A stretch of DNA of 10,404 nt from Lachnospiraceae bacterium UBA7179 (GCA_002491195.1 DKVL01000029.1:1-10404), one strand, 5' to 3'. Positions 1 through 5,261 are shown, counted from the stretch's first letter. Notes: generated by a model from the sequence alone, not told the origin. A program made the numbers and translations.

Positions 1-26
1 GTTACTGAAACGGAGTGAACAGTAAC
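1..26. repeat. Short inverted repeat at the window edge
   Basis: A perfect 7-bp inverted repeat, GTTACTG and CAGTAAC, encloses a 12-base spacer. No T-tract follows on the plus strand. On the minus strand the repeat runs off the window edge, so a terminator cannot be tested. It could be a hairpin, an operator or one copy of a dispersed intergenic repeat. Confidence 0.3.
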
Positions 27-52
27 GTAAAATATTGTCCCTGCCTGAAAAA

Positions 53-105
53 TTAAAAAAAGTGTAAAACCTTAATAATTTAATAAGACTTCACACCTTT
101 TTGTT
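53..105 (-). terminator. Rho-independent terminator downstream of ssrA and the small broken ORF
   Basis: Read on the minus strand, GTGTGAA (96-90) pairs with TTTTACAC (69-62), including one G-U wobble. The AT-rich loop can itself largely fold. A run of seven T (61-55) and further T-rich sequence follow directly. This is the first terminator-like structure downstream of ssrA in the transcription direction, so it may end the tmRNA precursor or a transcript covering the small ORF at 132-323. A-rich and T-rich flanks on both sides could also make it weakly bidirectional. Confidence 0.55.
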
Positions 106-131
106 AGTGGTTAGTTGCTGCTATTCAGTTT

Positions 132-323
132 TTATTCTTTAATTATGTCTATATCTATTAAGTTTACGCCTATAACATTTAACAATGCTTTTAAAGAAAG
201 ATACTCTTTTCTTAATTTATCATATGTTTTTGTTGCCTTTTCTTCTTTTGCTAATACCATATACTCTTAAATTTTTTTAAATTGTTCAATGGTATCTTTT
301 GCAATCTCAGCATTACCTGGCAT
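132..323 (-). pseudogene. Small hypothetical ORF interrupted by an in-frame stop, just downstream of ssrA
   Basis: An ATG at 323-321 follows a plausible ribosome binding site (AGGTG, 335-331). It opens an 18-codon frame beginning MPGNAEIAKDTIEQFKKI that stops at TAA (269-267). The same frame continues without further stops for 43 more codons to TAA at 134-132. That part starts EYMVLAKEEKATKTYDKLRK and ends NLIDIDIIKE. The whole frame reads as one charged, helical protein of about 62 residues split by a nonsense codon. Alternatively, an internal ATG at 260-258 could start a separate 40-residue product, though its ribosome binding site is weak. I do not recognise the family. AT-rich composition and position next to the ssrA 3' end suggest phage or integrative-element origin. 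Confidence 0.5.
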
Positions 324-359
324 ATACAATCACCTACTTTTTTCAAACATTGCTCTCAA

Positions 360-704
360 TGGAGTAGACGGGAGTCGAACCCGTGTCCAAAAAACCATCC
401 CATGTACTTCTACAGGCTTAGCTGGTTGTTGCGAGCAAAACTCATTTCCCTTCTGTACAGGCGAACCAACACCCCTGCACAGTCAGTAGCTTCATCATAC
501 GCCCACATACGCAAAGCTTAATATGTGTCGTTTCCTACATAATCGATGCCTGAATCCTAATGTGTAGGTGCATTCGGTCAGACAGCAGCCATTAGGCTGC
601 GAATGCTAAATCGTCTTCAGCGTTTAATTTTAATTTTGGAATTGACGCATACCTGCGGCCTGCTTCTCCATCTTCAAGTTCCCTGTCGAAACCTTTACTA
701 CCCC
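360..704 (-). ncRNA. ssrA: Transfer-messenger RNA (tmRNA), one-piece form
   Basis: tmRNA rescues stalled ribosomes by acting first as alanyl-tRNA and then as a short mRNA that tags the unfinished protein for degradation. The 5' end GGGGTAG (704-698) pairs with CTACTCC near the 3' end to form a 7-bp acceptor stem with one G-U pair. The conserved GGTTTCGACAGGG follows the 5' strand. The T-arm is ACGGG-TTCGACT-CCCGT near the 3' end. A tag reading frame lies at 592-621. The mature RNA would be about 345 nt plus CCA. The CCA is not encoded: the discriminator A (360) is followed by TTG. Its promoter is at 726-754. There is no terminator immediately downstream; the nearest candidate is at 53-105. 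Confidence 0.95.
592..621 (-). other. tmRNA proteolysis-tag reading frame
   Basis: The internal frame reads ...NAEDDLAFAA followed by TAA at 594-592. The first-alanine reading (GCT, 621-619) gives AEDDLAFAA. The exact resume codon is uncertain, because the frame is open further upstream (KLN...). The C-terminal -AA and small/hydrophobic ending match ssrA degrons recognised by ClpXP and related proteases. The residue before the final AA is Phe rather than the common Leu (-ALAA). Confidence 0.7.
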
Positions 705-725
705 TTGACTAATCAAGGTGAATTT

Positions 726-754
726 ATAATAACAAACTTTTCAAAAATAGTCAA
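726..754 (-). promoter_or_regulatory. ssrA promoter
   Basis: The -35 box TTGACT (754-749), a 17-nt spacer and the -10 box TATTAT (731-726) make a near-consensus sigma-A promoter. Transcription should start about 14-15 nt before the mature tmRNA 5' end, leaving a short leader for RNase P to remove. Confidence 0.8.
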
Positions 755-766
755 GAGAATTTCTGG

Positions 767-794
767 TTGAAAAATATGAAAAATAGGTTAAAAT
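767..794 (+). promoter_or_regulatory. Promoter of the PaaI-like thioesterase gene
   Basis: TTGAAA (767-772), a 16-nt spacer and TAAAAT (789-794) form a plausible sigma-A promoter. Start would be near 801, giving a leader of about 24 nt containing the AGGAAGAGGG ribosome binding site. It lies back to back with the ssrA promoter, with only 12 bp between the two -35 boxes. Confidence 0.55.
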
Positions 795-824
795 ATATTT
801 TATACAGGAAGAGGGATCAACATT

Positions 825-1244
825 ATGAAAAATTATGATGAAATAAAAAATCACTTTTATGGAACACTGGGTTTCATACAGCTGCTCAACATGAAAATCA
901 CAGAACTTTCGGAAGGATATTGCAAAGGGGAAATGCCGCTGCGCCCTGAAATCCTCAATCCGCTTGGCACTGTGCATGGCGGCTGCACCTTCGCGCTTGC
1001 TGACACGATCGGCGGCAGCGCTGCGCTCACGCATGGCAACAGTATTGTGACAGTTGACAGCAATATCCATTATCTCGCGCCTGCGTGCGATACGGATAAA
1101 CTGATCGCCGAGGCAAAAGAGATCAAGTATGGCTCCACCATCGCAGTCTATGAAGTAAATGTTTACAAAGCCGATGGCACAATGGTCGCCACCTCCACAC
1201 AGTCCTATTTTATCATTTCCGATAAAAAATCAAATAAAGAATGA
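825..1244 (+). CDS. PaaI-family hot-dog fold acyl-CoA thioesterase
   Basis: A 139-residue single-domain protein, the usual size for the PaaI/4HBT hot-dog superfamily. The signature NPLGTVHGGCTFALAD (45-60) has the oxyanion-hole HGG (51-53) and the acidic residue D60 at the catalytic position known for PaaI enzymes. Family members hydrolyse aryl- or acyl-CoA thioesters in the cytoplasm as tetramers. The true substrate here is not visible. The start is ATG with an AGGAAGAGGG ribosome binding site at about 806-815. The gene is monocistronic and converges on a phenylacetate-CoA ligase gene across a shared hairpin. A thioesterase could release CoA from aryl-CoA products made by that ligase; this link is inference from position. 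Confidence 0.88.
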   Translation: MKNYDEIKNHFYGTLGFIQLLNMKITELSEGYCKGEMPLRPEILNPLGTVHGGCTFALADTIGGSAALTHGNSIVTVDSNIHYLAPACDTDKLIAEAKEIKYGSTIAVYEVNVYKADGTMVATSTQSYFIISDKKSNKE

Positions 1245-1258
1245 CTTTACGTAAAACA

Positions 1259-1285
1259 ACAGCGGGTAATTTTCTTACCCGCTGT
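1259..1285. terminator. Hairpin terminator between convergent thioesterase and ligase genes
   Basis: A perfect 11-bp stem (ACAGCGGGTAA, 1259-1269; TTACCCGCTGT, 1275-1285) has a 5-base loop. On the minus strand it is followed by TTGTTTTAC, so it best serves the ligase gene, which ends at 1307. The plus-strand T-tract is poor (TATAACG), so termination of the thioesterase transcript here would be weaker. Confidence 0.8.
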
Positions 1286-1306
1286 ATAACGATGAATTTC
1301 CCTTAT

Positions 1307-2611
1307 TTATTTGTAAAGGTCTCTCTTGTCAATAACACGAACTGCCTTGCCCTCGCTTCTGGTGATTGTCTTGGGCTCTACAACCTTCACGTCCACCTTA
1401 ATGCCAAGCATTGACTTTAATCCTGCCACAAGCGCTTTCTCACGCTCCGCTGTATTGAATCCGGCGTCTGCTGCCATATCCGGTGTTTTTTCAACCTGAA
1501 CCTCAATCGTATCATTGTTTCCAACGCGGTCAACCACAATCTGATAGTTTGCCTCATATCCTTTGTTGAGCAGTACTGTCTCGATCTGTGACGGCCATAC
1601 ATTGACACCCTTCACAACCATCATGTCATCGCTTCTTCCCATCGGCTTGTGCATCCGGATATGCGTGCGTCCGCAGGAGCATTTCTTTCTGGTCAGATAG
1701 CAAAGATCACGTGTGCGATATCTCAGAAGCGGGAACGCTTTCTTGGTAATACAGGTAAATACCAGTTCTCCAACTTCCCCTTCCGGAAGTACCTCTCCCG
1801 TATCGGGATTAATAATCTCAGGAATGAAATGATCCTCCTGTATGTGCATCCCCTGCTGCTCCTCACATTCAAAGGAGACACCCGGTCCCGAGATCTCCGT
1901 GAGTCCATAGATATCATACGCCTTGATGCCAAGCGACTTCTCAATATTCTTGCGCATTTCCTCAGTCCATGGCTCTGCGCCAAAGATACCAGCCTTTAAC
2001 TTGATCTGATCCTTAAGCCCTCTCTCATTGATCGCCTCCCCAAGATTTGCCGCATAGGACGGTGTACAACAGAGAATCGTAGACCCAAGATCTGTCATAA
2101 ACTGGAGCTGGCGCTCTGTATTTCCAGAAGACATCGGCAGTGTCAGACAGCCTACCTTGTGTGATCCGCCATTTAAACCCGGACCTCCTGTAAAGAGTCC
2201 ATACCCATAACAGACATGGCACACATCGTCCTTGGTTCCGCCTGCTGCCACAATCGCCCGCGCACAGCACTCCTCCCACACGTCAATATCCTCCTGGGTA
2301 TAGAATGCTACCACGCGGCGCCCTGTTGTGCCGCTCGTTGACTGGATCCGCACGCACTCTGATAAAGGCACGCCCAACAGTCCATATGGATACTGATCCC
2401 GCAGGTCATCTTTATTGATAAACGGAAGCTTATGTAAATCTTCGATTCCCTTCACATCCTCAGGTCTTACTCCTGCCTCATCCATTTTGTCATGATAAAA
2501 TTTTACATTGTCATATACAAATTTTACTTGCTCCGCCAGCCGCTGGCTCTGTAAAGCCTGAATCTGCTCTACTGGCATTGTTTCAATTTCCGGTTGATAA
2601 TAGTTTGCCAT
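1307..2611 (-). CDS. paaK: Phenylacetate-CoA ligase (PaaK-type adenylate-forming enzyme)
   Basis: A 434-residue member of the ANL superfamily at the normal PaaK length. It activates an aryl acid with ATP to the acyl-adenylate and then transfers it to CoA in the cytoplasm. Visible landmarks are the ATP-binding loop STSGTTGR (91-98), GAEP (211-214), the YGLTE motif (235-239), RTRDL (299-303), a PaaK-type CSCGR (311-315), the hinge block GRSDDMMVVKGVNVWP (325-340), and a C-terminal lysine in SEGK (K422), expected to serve adenylation. The start is ATG with AGGAG eight bases upstream. No other paa genes are present, so it is probably not part of an aerobic phenylacetate pathway. In anaerobes such ligases can act on phenylacetate, indoleacetate or related aryl acids from amino acid breakdown. 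Substrate is not decidable from sequence. Confidence 0.9.
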   Translation of the reverse strand: MANYYQPEIETMPVEQIQALQSQRLAEQVKFVYDNVKFYHDKMDEAGVRPEDVKGIEDLHKLPFINKDDLRDQYPYGLLGVPLSECVRIQSTSGTTGRRVVAFYTQEDIDVWEECCARAIVAAGGTKDDVCHVCYGYGLFTGGPGLNGGSHKVGCLTLPMSSGNTERQLQFMTDLGSTILCCTPSYAANLGEAINERGLKDQIKLKAGIFGAEPWTEEMRKNIEKSLGIKAYDIYGLTEISGPGVSFECEEQQGMHIQEDHFIPEIINPDTGEVLPEGEVGELVFTCITKKAFPLLRYRTRDLCYLTRKKCSCGRTHIRMHKPMGRSDDMMVVKGVNVWPSQIETVLLNKGYEANYQIVVDRVGNNDTIEVQVEKTPDMAADAGFNTAEREKALVAGLKSMLGIKVDVKVVEPKTITRSEGKAVRVIDKRDLYK

Positions 2612-2779
2612 GAATCAATCTCCTTCACTTTCCTTATTTAAAGTTGTACACTCTTAAAGTCTACCATACTTTTTACAAAATGTTAACCCATTTTATGCAA
2701 TTATAATGGTATCTTTTTTATAAAAAATGACTTATAATGAAAATGCGACAAAATTTTAACAAAAAGGAGTTTTCAATCC
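2612..2779. promoter_or_regulatory. Divergent intergenic region between the ligase and the xylosidase remnant
   Basis: This AT-rich spacer carries two TATAAT hexamers on the plus strand (2702-2707 and 2733-2738) with no good -35 boxes at normal spacing. It also has a strong plus-strand ribosome binding site (AAAAAGGAG, 2761-2769) ahead of the remnant ATG at 2780. On the minus strand, TTGCAT-17-TGTAAA (about 2700-2672) is a weak promoter candidate for the ligase. I see no clear operator. Confidence 0.35.
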
Positions 2780-2950
2780 ATGAAATACAATAATCCTATC
2801 CTTTCTGGATTTCACCCTGATCCAAGTATCTGCAGAGTTGAAAATGACTTCTATCTGGTGACGAGCAGCTTTGAATACTTCCCTGGGCTTCCCCTGTTTT
2901 GCAATATACGCCGTCAATGCAGATGCCATTTGCAAAAAATTTGTTTATGA
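2780..2950 (+). pseudogene. 5' remnant of a GH43 beta-xylosidase gene
   Basis: An ATG with an intact ribosome binding site (AAAAAGGAG, 2761-2769) begins MKYNNPILSGFHPDPSICRV, followed by ENDFYLVTSSFEYFPGLPLF. This is the typical amino terminus of glycoside hydrolase family 43 beta-xylosidases. It includes the NP-x-GFHPDPS segment holding the conserved catalytic-base Asp (D14) and the YxLVTSSFEYFPG block. Homology ends at about residue 40. The frame then reads unrelated sequence and stops at TGA (2948-2950), giving at most 56 residues. Normal enzymes of this type are around 500 residues or longer, so this cannot be functional. It probably marks a deletion that removed a xylan-use gene. The start signals remain, so transcription may run into the DUF362 gene. 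Confidence 0.8.
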
Positions 2951-2960
2951 TGTAAAATAA
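2904..2960 (+). pseudogene. Possible 3' remnant of a second gene fused to the xylosidase fragment
   Basis: In the frame one base after the xylosidase frame, the sequence reads IYAVNADAICKKFVYDVK and then TAA (2958-2960). It looks like a natural protein carboxyl terminus rather than random sequence. The likely join with the GH43 fragment is near 2899-2903. The parent protein is not recognised. The reading is short and could be coincidence. Confidence 0.35.
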
Positions 2961-2968
2961 ATTATATT
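2941..2968 (+). promoter_or_regulatory. Candidate promoter of the DUF362 gene
   Basis: TTGTTT (2941-2946), a 16-nt spacer and TATATT (2963-2968) form a moderate promoter overlapping the end of the gene debris. Start would be near 2975, with GAGGAGG as the ribosome binding site before the ATG at 2991. The gene may also be read from upstream of the xylosidase remnant. Confidence 0.4.
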
Positions 2969-2990
2969 CAAAAAGCGAGGAGGTTTTTTT

Positions 2991-3857
2991 ATGAAATCAA
3001 CGGTTTATTTTTCCAAAACGATCACACCCGAAAAAGTACTGGAACTGTACAAGATGACAGGCAAAACACTCGATGGAAAAGTCGCGGTCAAAATCCACTC
3101 GGGCGAAGTCGGCAACCAGAATTTTCTGAAACCAGACTTCTGGAAACCTGTGGTCGACCATGTCGGCGGCACTGTCGTGGAGTGCAACACTGCGTATGAC
3201 GGCAGCCGCAACACGACGGAAAAGCATATGAAGACAATGCACGAGCATGGATGGAGCAAATATTTCCATGTCGAACTGCTGGATGCCGATGGTCCTGACC
3301 TGGAGCTTGCGATTCCAAACGGCAAGAAAATCCAAAAGAACTTTGTCGGAAAAGCGCTGGCTGACTATGACTCCATGCTGGTACTCTCACACTTCAAAGG
3401 ACATCCCATGGGCGGTTACGGCGGAGCGATCAAGCAGCTCTCGATCGGAATCGCATCCTCTATGGGCAAGGCATATATTCACGGCGTAGGCGATACCAGC
3501 AACTTCTGGGGATCAGACCACGACTCTTTCCTTGAGTCCATGGCCGATGCCGCGTCCAGTGTTGTTGACTATTTTAACGGAAATATCGTCTATATCAATG
3601 TTATGAAAAATATGTCTGTAGACTGTGACTGCTGCGCTGTAGCGGAAGATCCCTGCATGGCTGACATTGGCATTTTAGCCTCCCTTGATCCAATTGCCAT
3701 CGATCAGGCGTGCCTCGATCTCGTGTATGCGTCCGATGATCCTGGCAGAGACCATCTACTCGAACGTATTGAATCCAAAAACGGAGTGCACACGATCGAA
3801 GCTGCTGCCGATTTAGGTTTTGGCTCGCGTGAATACGAACTTGTCACTGTCGAATAA
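2991..3857 (+). CDS. DUF362 domain protein of unknown function
   Basis: A 288-residue protein that matches, from memory, the DUF362 family, some members of which carry an added 4Fe-4S ferredoxin domain. No CxxCxxC ferredoxin motif is present here. Conserved-looking blocks are the N-terminal KIHSGEVGNQNFLKPDF (34-50), HFKGHPMGGYGGAIKQLSIG (134-153), and a cysteine cluster VDCDCCAVAEDPC (210-222), followed by SLDPIAIDQAC (231-241). C212, C214, C215 and C222 could bind metal or an iron-sulfur cluster; this is inference. There is no signal peptide or membrane segment, so it is probably cytoplasmic. The start is ATG with a strong GAGGAGG. The gene stands alone, between the xylosidase remnant and a clear terminator. 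Role unknown. Confidence 0.8.
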   Translation: MKSTVYFSKTITPEKVLELYKMTGKTLDGKVAVKIHSGEVGNQNFLKPDFWKPVVDHVGGTVVECNTAYDGSRNTTEKHMKTMHEHGWSKYFHVELLDADGPDLELAIPNGKKIQKNFVGKALADYDSMLVLSHFKGHPMGGYGGAIKQLSIGIASSMGKAYIHGVGDTSNFWGSDHDSFLESMADAASSVVDYFNGNIVYINVMKNMSVDCDCCAVAEDPCMADIGILASLDPIAIDQACLDLVYASDDPGRDHLLERIESKNGVHTIEAAADLGFGSREYELVTVE

Positions 3858-3871
3858 AGTAAAAAATGTAT

Positions 3872-3899
3872 AAAAAGAACGCCTCAAGGCGCTCTTTTT
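3872..3899 (+). terminator. Terminator after the DUF362 gene, probably bidirectional
   Basis: AAAAAGA (3872-3878) pairs with TCTTTTT (3893-3899) and CGCC (3880-3883) with GGCG (3888-3891), with one A-C mismatch and a TCAA loop. The A-run and T-run flanks make it work in both directions. It therefore can also end the convergent PilZ gene, whose stop is at 3911. Confidence 0.85.
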
Positions 3900-3910
3900 A
3901 TATTGCAATA

Positions 3911-4258
3911 TTATTGATCGATATAACTATCTGCGTCGTTTACCACATTGTAAACATCGATCCTCTGCAGATCCATCTCAGGCATTCCAATAAAAAGCCC
4001 GCCATACTCATAGGTATCCACAACCTTCTCGATACGAACAATCTCAATAAACGCATGAATGACTTCCTTGGTCCAAATCGTCAGGTACGCTTCATACACT
4101 GCTCCCATATCCAAAATCTCATCACAGTAAAAGCCAATCCCCGTCTTGGAAACGTTTTTGACATCTACTCCGACCTCCTCCTGTTCACTTGAATCAAGCC
4201 GCTTTACCAACAGTTTTGACTTCAGATCCGTTCTCTTGCTCCTTCTTCTCTCTTCCAT
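3911..4258 (-). CDS. PilZ-domain protein, predicted cyclic-di-GMP receptor
   Basis: A 115-residue single-domain protein from the ATG at 4258-4256, preceded by AAAGGAG (4275-4269). A GTG seven codons earlier (4279) is open but sits upstream of that ribosome binding site and is unlikely. The two ligand-binding motifs of PilZ domains are visible: RRSKR near the amino terminus (an RxxxR motif) and NVSKTG (a [D/N]xSxxG motif) about 30 residues later. PilZ proteins bind cyclic-di-GMP and alter motility, adhesion or polysaccharide output through a partner protein. No partner is encoded nearby. The gene is monocistronic and has an unusual structured leader of about 170 nt (4259-4427), which points to control at the RNA level. 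Confidence 0.82.
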   Translation of the reverse strand: MEERRRSKRTDLKSKLLVKRLDSSEQEEVGVDVKNVSKTGIGFYCDEILDMGAVYEAYLTIWTKEVIHAFIEIVRIEKVVDTYEYGGLFIGMPEMDLQRIDVYNVVNDADSYIDQ

Positions 4259-4341
4259 ATGAACAATACTCCTTTGCACTATATCAATTTCCCTTTGACA
4301 AGATCAAACCATTTCCTATCCGTAAATTTGTATAATACTAC

Positions 4342-4428
4342 TTATCAGAAGTGTCCTTTACTTCTGATAAAAGGCGCGTCCTTTGCGCCGTGCATCCAAT
4401 TATAAGAAGCTGCCCTTGCTTCTTATAA
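4342..4428 (-). promoter_or_regulatory. Three-hairpin RNA element in the PilZ gene leader
   Basis: Read on the minus strand there are three hairpins in a row. The first (4428-4400) has an 11-bp stem and loop AAGGGCA. The second (4389-4373) has a 5-bp GC stem and loop AAAGGAC. The third (4370-4342) has an 11-bp stem and loop AAAGGAC. The outer stems, TTATAAGAAGC and TTATCAGAAGT with their partner arms, differ at two positions, and each change is matched on the opposite arm. A promoter at 4433-4461 would start RNA at the base of the first hairpin. GGA in hairpin loops, plus more GGA motifs before the start codon, resembles targets of the RNA-binding protein CsrA. The loops also mimic the gene's own ribosome binding site. 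Confidence 0.6.
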
Positions 4429-4432
4429 TACA

Positions 4433-4461
4433 AAAATATCAAATTACACCAAAAAAGTCAA
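4433..4461 (-). promoter_or_regulatory. Promoter of the PilZ gene
   Basis: TTGACT (4461-4456), a 17-nt spacer and TATTTT (4438-4433) form a good sigma-A promoter. Start would be near 4426-4427, at the foot of the first leader hairpin and about 168 nt before the ATG. Confidence 0.6.
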
Positions 4462-4535
4462 CACTCCACGCATTACTTTACGAAACAGGCATCACCTTTG
4501 TCGTCCGGTTACGCCCCAAAAGGCATTGTATATCT
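4462..4535. other. Spacer between the antitoxin gene and the PilZ promoter
   Basis: I see no gene and no convincing terminator here. Toxin-antitoxin transcripts could therefore read through into the PilZ leader. Confidence 0.4.
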
Positions 4536-4841
4536 CTATTTTTCGGACAATTCCAGCGGAACAATCGCAAGCGTTTTTCCCATGGATACCAGTAGTTTTA
4601 AAATTGTTGATAACTGGGGATCTGTTTTTCCGCTTTCCATTCTTGCAATCACAGACTGCTTAACACCTGTCATATCCTCCAATTCCCTTTGCGATATATG
4701 TTTTTCTTTTCTGGTCTTTATTACTTCTCCGACCAACTTAACCATTAAATCATTTTCGGCAATTTCTTCCGCCGTATAATGTTTCTTTCTATATTCGCTC
4801 CAGCTTTCCCCCACTGGCGAAATTTTCTTGATACTATCCAT
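4536..4841 (-). CDS. HigA-like XRE-family antitoxin
   Basis: A 101-residue DNA-binding protein. A helix-turn-helix of the XRE/Cro type spans about residues 36-90, with the pattern SQRELEDMTGVKQSVIARME, as in antitoxins that sit second in HigBA pairs. The amino terminus (about 1-33) is likely the toxin-contacting or flexible segment. It overlaps the toxin gene end by 8 bp, so the two are translationally coupled. It should neutralise the toxin and bind the palindrome in the shared promoter to repress the operon. Toxin-first order is typical of the HigBA group. Confidence 0.85.
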   Translation of the reverse strand: MDSIKKISPVGESWSEYRKKHYTAEEIAENDLMVKLVGEVIKTRKEKHISQRELEDMTGVKQSVIARMESGKTDPQLSTILKLLVSMGKTLAIVPLELSEK

Positions 4842-5202
4842 CTTCTCTGCTCCTTTCCCTAAAATCTTTCATTAACCTTTTCGCCTTTTCAATCTCACTT
4901 TTTGGTGTTTTCTGTGTGCTTTTCATAAAATGACTCAACAAAATAAAGGATTTTCCATCCCATGCAAAAAACAAAATCCTGTCTCTTAACGGACGCAGTT
5001 CCCATATTTCCCCATCCAAATGCTTTACATATGGCTCTCCTGCAGCTGTCCCGTGTTCCATTAATATTTCAATATATTGGTCAATTTTATTATATTTTAT
5101 CCTGGCATCTTTGCTCTTTATAGACTTTTCTTCTAACTGATCAAGGTATTCTTTGACTGGCTGATTTCCATTAGCATCCTGATAAAAATAAACCTCGTAC
5201 AT
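4834..5202 (-). CDS. HigB-like toxin of the RelE/phage Gp49 group
   Basis: A 122-residue protein that fits the phage-derived Gp49/HigB family (RelE superfold). These enzymes cut mRNA at the ribosome. Typical features are the start FYQDANGNQPVKEYLDQL, a central WELRPLRDRILFFAW strand block with basic residues, and a C-terminal SHFMKSTQKTP followed by a Lys/Arg-rich helix. The start is ATG with AAAGGAG (spacing about 8). The promoter is at 5228-5256. Together with the overlapping antitoxin gene it forms a complete two-gene module. Such modules move between genomes and often persist as islands, but I see no flanking mobility genes. Confidence 0.83.
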   Translation of the reverse strand: MYEVYFYQDANGNQPVKEYLDQLEEKSIKSKDARIKYNKIDQYIEILMEHGTAAGEPYVKHLDGEIWELRPLRDRILFFAWDGKSFILLSHFMKSTQKTPKSEIEKAKRLMKDFRERSREDG

Positions 5203-5227
5203 TATATTGTCTCCTTTGTCTGTCTAT

Positions 5228-5256
5228 ATGATAGCTTATAAGCTCTCGCATGTCAA
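5228..5256 (-). promoter_or_regulatory. Toxin-antitoxin promoter with palindromic operator
   Basis: TTGACA (5256-5251), a 17-nt spacer and TATCAT (5233-5228) form a near-consensus promoter. The spacer holds the perfect 12-bp palindrome AGCTTATAAGCT (5233-5244). With one mismatched pair it extends to 18 bp (5230-5247). Position across the -10 and spacer is ideal for repression by the antitoxin. Confidence 0.75.
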
Positions 5257-5261
5257 TGCAA

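Noticed and set aside
741..1070. Minus-strand open frames across the thioesterase gene
   Set aside because: They lie opposite the well-supported thioesterase gene, have no ribosome binding site, and one runs through the ssrA promoter.
4259..4279. GTG start for the PilZ gene at 4279
   Set aside because: The AAAGGAG lies inside that extension and correctly spaces to the ATG at 4258.
4278..4307. PilZ promoter TTGATC-18-TATAGT
   Set aside because: Transcription would begin within the ribosome binding site, leaving no usable leader.
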